From an uncultured Acholeplasmatales bacterium (GTDB lineage Bacteria > Bacillota_I > Bacilli_A > ML615J-28 > CAG-698), in the NCBI GenBank assembly GCA_937877075.1, contig CALEGD010000090.1, forward strand, positions 1 through 17,773: 17,773 bases of DNA. The letters run 5' to 3'. The notes under the pieces were generated by a model, which was not told the origin of the DNA, searched no databases, and saw only the letters and a list, made by a program, of their open reading frames with translations. The stretch's first letter is position 1; each line of letters opens with the position of its first letter. Positions 14,372-17,773 of this stretch are shown one piece after another. The translations under genes were made by a program, and so were the position numbers.

Positions 14372-16264
14372 TTATTGATTTTCTTCCAAATATTTATTAT
14401 ACATTGCTTCGCCAACAACTGACCATTTAACACATTCACGGATATTTTCCGGAATAAAATAATAAAGCGTATTATCATGATAGATTTCAAAATCTTCATT
14501 GGGTCCGAATAAAATTGCCGGAATATTTTCAATTTTGAAATGAACAGTTTTGAACTCGTCCTTAATAGTTCCGGTATAACTGACTCCTTTTTTTGTCATA
14601 ACAACTACACCGTCACCGACTTTTGAAAAACCCTTTCCGGAAGAATCAGGAAATTTTAAAGTGACTTTACTTTCAAGCAGATAATTATCTTTTTGAACAT
14701 TTTTGCGTTCAAATTCTTTTTGAAATAGATACCAGTCACGGATATTCTTCGGAATATCGGGATGATCGGACTCAAAGTCATAATAAGGATTAAGGCGAAT
14801 ATCGGCCCCGCAAGCATTACAATGAATCATATCTGAACTTGTCTGAATAGTATATTCCTTATGACAAACCGGGCAGATATAGAGAAGATGTTCTAATCCT
14901 TCCGCAAACCTCTTCCCTTTGTAGGCAATGCGTTTACTTTCTTGCCATTTAAAATCATCATAATCAAGTTTTTGATAGAGTACATCGTTAATTTCTTCGG
15001 CAGTCATGTCTTTAATTTCTTCCGGTGTGAGAATTTGTTCATATTCCACTTCTATAAGACCGCGACGAATATTTTTTGCCCATTTTGGAAATGTCAGATA
15101 AGCGCCGTTAATTTTCGCTAATACAACCGGTACTTCCAAGTGTTTTACAAGTTTTTCGGTAGCTGGTGCGAGACTTTCTAAACACCCATAGGCACTAAGC
15201 CTTCCTTCCGGAGCAATCCCCAGAATTCCTTTATTACGGATGACGCGTTTGATATTTTTGATTGAAGAAATATCGGGATGATAGAGGAATTTCGGAAAAC
15301 TACCGAGACGATGTAAGAGACGTCCAAGCTTATAATTACAGAAATAATAATAAGCAACAATGGAGTTTACTTTTTTCGGATATAAAGGTATGAATGTATA
15401 AGCAAAATCAAATTTTGAAGGATGATTAAAGACTAAAAGATAGGGCCCTTCAATTTTATCAATGTCGTTTAAATAATATTTAACTTTTGCTTTCTTAAAT
15501 AGAAAGGTTTTAATAATATGGTAAAAGAAAGAATAGATAAAAGCCGCGGGCTTGCGGACACTAGCTTGAAAATAAACCATATCTTTAATCGGCCTATTTG
15601 TCAGGTAATTGATAATTCGTTGATGATATCTCGTTACAAGTACGGTGAGTAAGACGAAAACTACAATAATAATGATGGTGGTTACATAACTAGATTCCTT
15701 CAACAGTTTACCCATCGCAATATTGACGATTGTTGAGGGGATGGAACCGATAGTTGTAAGTAGGAAATATTTTGGATAACGCATTTTTGATTTTGAAGCT
15801 GTAAAGGCAATCAAGCCATAGGGGAAGACGGGAATTAAATATAAGAAAATGATGAACCAAGCAAAGAATTTTTGACCACGTTTTGCGGCGACAGATTCGA
15901 TTTCGCTGAGTTCTTTATTTTCATAGAAAGACCCTGCTTTGGAACCGGCTTTTCTAGTTAAGAGATAAATCGCCAGATTTCCAACAAAAATGCCGATAAT
16001 GCAGGCCAGAAATCCGGCAATAATTTGGATCGGACTTCCCGGAAAAACAGTCATTAAAATGGTTATTCCTTGGGTCAGAGATATAAAGAAGATTCCCCAA
16101 AAACCATATTCCGAAAACTTACTAGTAATCGGGTCCCAAGAACCGATATCGATTGCTTCTATAATAACATTTCGGAATTCATAGAGAAGAAGGATGAACC
16201 CTATCAGTAAAGTTAATAGAAACAAAATTGAAAGAAATTTCTTAGTGCGTTTAATATTTTTCAT
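14372..16264 (-). CDS. Fusion: VTT/DedA-like membrane domain + PlsC acyltransferase + zinc ribbon
   Basis: A 630-residue multidomain protein. Residues about 10-215 are a polytopic VTT (TVP38/DedA-like) domain: TVFPGSPIQIIAGFLACIIGIFVGN and IFLYLIPVFPYGLIAFTASKSKMRYPKYF with GSIPST. VTT proteins are linked to lipid scrambling. Residues about 255-440 are a PlsC-type 1-acylglycerol-phosphate acyltransferase: NHPSKFDFA gives the catalytic H281-x4-D286, and PEGRL at 352-356 is the acceptor motif (EGTR-type). Residues 464-485 form a zinc ribbon, CPVC...CNAC. The remaining 140 residues (FESDHPDIP...GVVVMTKKGVSYTG...) are soluble and unrecognised, perhaps beta-rich. It probably makes phosphatidate or edits phospholipid acyl chains on the membrane, with translocation in the same chain; that coupling is inference. 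GAGGAAAG precedes ATG 16264. It heads a unit with the permease. Confidence 0.88.
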   Translation of the reverse strand: MKNIKRTKKFLSILFLLTLLIGFILLLYEFRNVIIEAIDIGSWDPITSKFSEYGFWGIFFISLTQGITILMTVFPGSPIQIIAGFLACIIGIFVGNLAIYLLTRKAGSKAGSFYENKELSEIESVAAKRGQKFFAWFIIFLYLIPVFPYGLIAFTASKSKMRYPKYFLLTTIGSIPSTIVNIAMGKLLKESSYVTTIIIIVVFVLLTVLVTRYHQRIINYLTNRPIKDMVYFQASVRKPAAFIYSFFYHIIKTFLFKKAKVKYYLNDIDKIEGPYLLVFNHPSKFDFAYTFIPLYPKKVNSIVAYYYFCNYKLGRLLHRLGSFPKFLYHPDISSIKNIKRVIRNKGILGIAPEGRLSAYGCLESLAPATEKLVKHLEVPVVLAKINGAYLTFPKWAKNIRRGLIEVEYEQILTPEEIKDMTAEEINDVLYQKLDYDDFKWQESKRIAYKGKRFAEGLEHLLYICPVCHKEYTIQTSSDMIHCNACGADIRLNPYYDFESDHPDIPKNIRDWYLFQKEFERKNVQKDNYLLESKVTLKFPDSSGKGFSKVGDGVVVMTKKGVSYTGTIKDEFKTVHFKIENIPAILFGPNEDFEIYHDNTLYYFIPENIRECVKWSVVGEAMYNKYLEENQ

Positions 16265-16293
16265 ATCTTTCCTCTTTTTCTAGATTTTTAATA

Positions 16294-16322
16294 ATTATAA
16301 CACAGAAAAATTGAAAAGTTAA
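16294..16322 (-). promoter_or_regulatory. Promoter of the acyltransferase-permease unit
   Basis: On the minus strand TTAACT (16322-16317), a 17-nt spacer and TATAAT (16299-16294), 29 bases before the start codon. Confidence 0.6.
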
Positions 16323-16395
16323 GATAATTTTAAGGTTTGAAATAGTTAGAATCGTCTTTAGTCCCCTTTTATTAATCATGAGAATAATATAATGT

Positions 16396-16992
16396 ATGGG
16401 AAAAGAACCGATGATGCAAGAAAAGAATAAAAAGGAAAAACAGGAAGAGAATAATCAAGAGAATTGCTTTGAGAAAAAAATCCCGGCGATATCAGCCGAA
16501 ATTGTAGCAGGATTTACCAGCGAATATATCGAAAATGTCTTTACCAATATCTTAAAACAAGAAAAAGATATTCTTAAAGATAATAATACTCCGGAAGATT
16601 ATTTGGTTTCAATTATCCAAGGCGGAGCTTCAGGCTTTTTTGAAGGCAAATTCAACGATTTTCAAAATGTAGTTTTTAGTACCGGACTTTATTATGGTCT
16701 TTATGCTGCCTTTGATGAGTTACTCGGAAAAGATGTGGATTATTCAAGAATTGCCTTTGATTTTATAATAGATATTTTTTTCTTATATTTACTGGTCCTT
16801 TTTTATAATTTCTTTATAGGAGATAATTCGAGGGGAGATAATTCGAAAGGAAATAATTCGGAAAAAGAAGACGATGGTTTTCTTTCAGCACTTAATGATG
16901 CTTTACCGATGGAAGTTTTGATTTCACTTTATTATGCTTTTAGAACCTATTTTACCGAGAAAAACCAAGAAAATAATGATAAGAAAAATTAG
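16396..16992 (+). CDS. Hypothetical one-helix protein, start uncertain
   Basis: A 198-residue protein I do not recognise. The N-terminus is highly charged (KNKKEKQEENNQEN). Residues about 31-115 are mixed (IPAISAEIVAGFTSEYIENVF..., IIQGGASGFFEGKF...GLYYGLYAAFDELLG), with Gly/Ala-rich stretches that could pack as amphipathic helices. A strong hydrophobic helix at about 117-139 (IAFDFIIDIFFLYLLVLFYNFFI) precedes a 3-copy GDNSR/GDNSK/GNNSE repeat and a charged tail. A TATAAT at 16388-16393 ends only 2 bases before ATG 16396, so a transcript from it would begin inside the gene and use ATG 16411 or 16414. No proper SD serves any of these. A membrane-associated role is likely from the helix; nothing more can be claimed. 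No terminator was found downstream. Confidence 0.6.
   Translation: MGKEPMMQEKNKKEKQEENNQENCFEKKIPAISAEIVAGFTSEYIENVFTNILKQEKDILKDNNTPEDYLVSIIQGGASGFFEGKFNDFQNVVFSTGLYYGLYAAFDELLGKDVDYSRIAFDFIIDIFFLYLLVLFYNFFIGDNSRGDNSKGNNSEKEDDGFLSALNDALPMEVLISLYYAFRTYFTEKNQENNDKKN
16819..16863 (+). repeat. Triple 15-bp coding repeat
   Basis: Three tandem in-frame units: GGAGATAATTCGAGG, GGAGATAATTCGAAA and GGAAATAATTCGGAA, encoding GDNSR, GDNSK and GNNSE. They directly follow the membrane helix of the hypothetical protein. Divergence between units means they are not a very recent expansion. Confidence 0.85.
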
Positions 16993-17226
16993 GAGAAAAA
17001 TTTTTATCCGTGGTAGAAATATGAAAATCAAATACATACCACAAAATATCGGTACATTTATCTATTTTTATTGAAACATGATCCGAATTACTTCTTTTAT
17101 TTTCCTCTTTTTTAGTAATTTTTTATGATGATAAGGAATTTAGATAAAAGCTTTTGTTGAAAAATTATCATAAGTTGAAAAACCAACAACGATTTCCAGA
17201 GATATTGTAGAAATATGCAAAAAAAC
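16993..17226. other. Intergenic, possible gene remnant
   Basis: A+T-rich with no gene I can support. An inverted repeat GTGGTA/TACCAC lies at 17010-17042. Around 17150-17226 one plus-strand frame reads KLLLKNYHKLKNQQRFPEIL, then a stop, then KYAKKLDINHF, which looks protein-like but matches nothing I know; it may be a remnant or chance. Confidence 0.35.
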
Positions 17227-17255
17227 TTGACATAAATCATTTTTTATTATATTGT
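17227..17255 (+). promoter_or_regulatory. Promoter of the nucleotidyltransferase pseudogene
   Basis: A perfect -35 TTGACA (17227-17232), a 17-nt spacer and TATTGT (17250-17255). TATATT at spacing 15 is the alternative -10. Confidence 0.65.
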
Positions 17256-17259
17256 TGAT

Positions 17260-17277
17260 AGTGAAAGGGTTTTCACT
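17260..17277 (+). promoter_or_regulatory. Hairpin or operator at the predicted transcription start
   Basis: AGTGAAA / TTTCACT, a perfect 7-bp inverted repeat around GGGT, directly after the -10 box. It could be a repressor operator or a 5' mRNA hairpin. No regulator gene is adjacent in the window. Confidence 0.5.
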
Positions 17278-17299
17278 TATCGAGTGACAAGGAAAGGGA

Positions 17300-17773
17300 A
17301 TGAATGAAGAAAAACTTTTGGTTCAATTGCCGTTCTCTATCTTAACATTGAAGATGCTGCATCATTTGATTATGATAGCATTGATTGGAAAAAATTTTTA
17401 GTTTTATCGATTAAACATAAAGTAGTGCTTTTTTTTTGTATTTTAGAAAAATTTATTGATTGCCTTAACATAAAAGCAAAATACAAAGTCCTTTGTCATA
17501 AAATTAATATTAAGTTGAATGATATTAAAACTGAACTGTTTGAACTTCAAAAACACTTAGATATTAACGATTTTATTATTGTTAAGGGCTTTGAAATTGG
17601 AAAAAAGTATATTCTGGTGATAGGGTAAGAGAGTTCAGTGACTTGGATATTGTTTTTAAAATTAATAAGATGCAGGATGTTCATAATTTGCTCATATCTA
17701 AAGGATTCGTCATTGATGTGGCATTTGAAAGTATTGACATGAGTGATTTCGTTGTTATGTATAGTCATGAGAT
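17300..17773 (+). pseudogene. Frameshifted nucleotidyltransferase (NTP_transf_5-like), runs off window
   Basis: Starting at ATG 17300, with SD AAGGAAAGGG just upstream, frame 1 reads MNEEKLLVQL. A net one-base loss near 17327-17329 moves to a frame reading AVLYLNIEDAASFDYDSIDWKKF and on to INDFIIVKGFEIGKKY. A second one-base loss at about 17611 moves to YSGDRVREFSDLDIVFKINK and further, open to the window end. The joined reading fits the uncharacterised nucleotidyltransferase family PF14907: a helical N-terminus, then LKG....YY...R.fSDLDI with the catalytic Asp pair (DLD, about 17640-17648). Such proteins occur in capsule, surface-polysaccharide and some peptide-modification loci; no such context is visible here. 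Both lesions are one-base losses, so sequencing error must be excluded. The gene is partial at its 3' end. Confidence 0.72.

Noticed and set aside
17425..17628. A 67-residue plus-strand protein
   Set aside because: It is the middle frame of the nucleotidyltransferase pseudogene, open well before its first possible start.
17547..17768. A 73-residue minus-strand protein at the right edge
   Set aside because: It is antisense to the nucleotidyltransferase reading, with no SD or family features.
1..17773. CRISPR array, toxin-antitoxin pair, restriction or phage-defence system
   Set aside because: No regularly spaced repeats, no paired small genes of that kind and no nuclease or methylase motifs were seen. 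The only RNA-guided-nuclease trace is the dead tnpB.

Overview
The window comes from a low-GC (roughly one-third G+C by eye) Gram-positive-type bacterium using the standard code: TGA is a working stop, Trp is TGG, and most genes have good Shine-Dalgarno (SD) sequences. The set of a YmfH-type M16 peptidase, a short SSB, MgtE, a class II CCA enzyme, CvpA, a GufA-type ZIP transporter and a tRNA with encoded CCA fits Bacilli in the broad sense, possibly the Acholeplasma/Izemoplasma/Haloplasma side or a related Firmicute. That placement is inference from gene content only.

Layout. 1-1985: end of an M16 peptidase locus and a stand-alone ssb, each followed by an intrinsic terminator. 1986-3787: an accessory pocket on the minus strand with a Cys-rich DUF3788/DUF3795-type protein, a coupled small membrane ORF and a frameshifted CPCC-family pseudogene. 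It abuts a tRNA-Gly(GCC) (3788-3862, minus) with a near-consensus promoter. 4071-5366: a membrane-anchored secreted protein of unknown function. 5411-8156: two tandem mgtE magnesium-channel genes (minus). 8303-11545: cca followed by three membrane-protein genes (unknown 6-TM, DUF308/HdeD-like, CvpA), probably one operon. 11640-12060: gene-free, with a decayed tnpB 3' end and terminal hairpins. 12094-12906: a ZIP metal transporter. 12966-16264: a minus-strand pair, a DcuC/YfcC-type permease preceded by a 630-residue fusion of a VTT/DedA-like membrane domain, a PlsC-type acyltransferase, a zinc ribbon and an unrecognised C-terminal domain. 16396-16992: an unrecognised one-TM protein with a 15-bp coding repeat. 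17227-17773: promoter, hairpin and 5' part of a frameshifted nucleotidyltransferase gene running off the window.

How the parts work together. Most intact genes are housekeeping or membrane functions: Mg2+ uptake (two MgtE), divalent-metal transport (ZIP), carboxylate or amino-acid transport (YfcC-like), phospholipid remodelling (VTT-PlsC fusion) and tRNA 3'-end maturation. The accessory signal is dominated by decay. Three independent loci (CPCC, TnpB, nucleotidyltransferase) can each be read as a recognisable protein only by changing frame. I see no CRISPR array, prophage, toxin-antitoxin pair or intact insertion sequence. The most distinctive intact item is the lipid-enzyme fusion gene.
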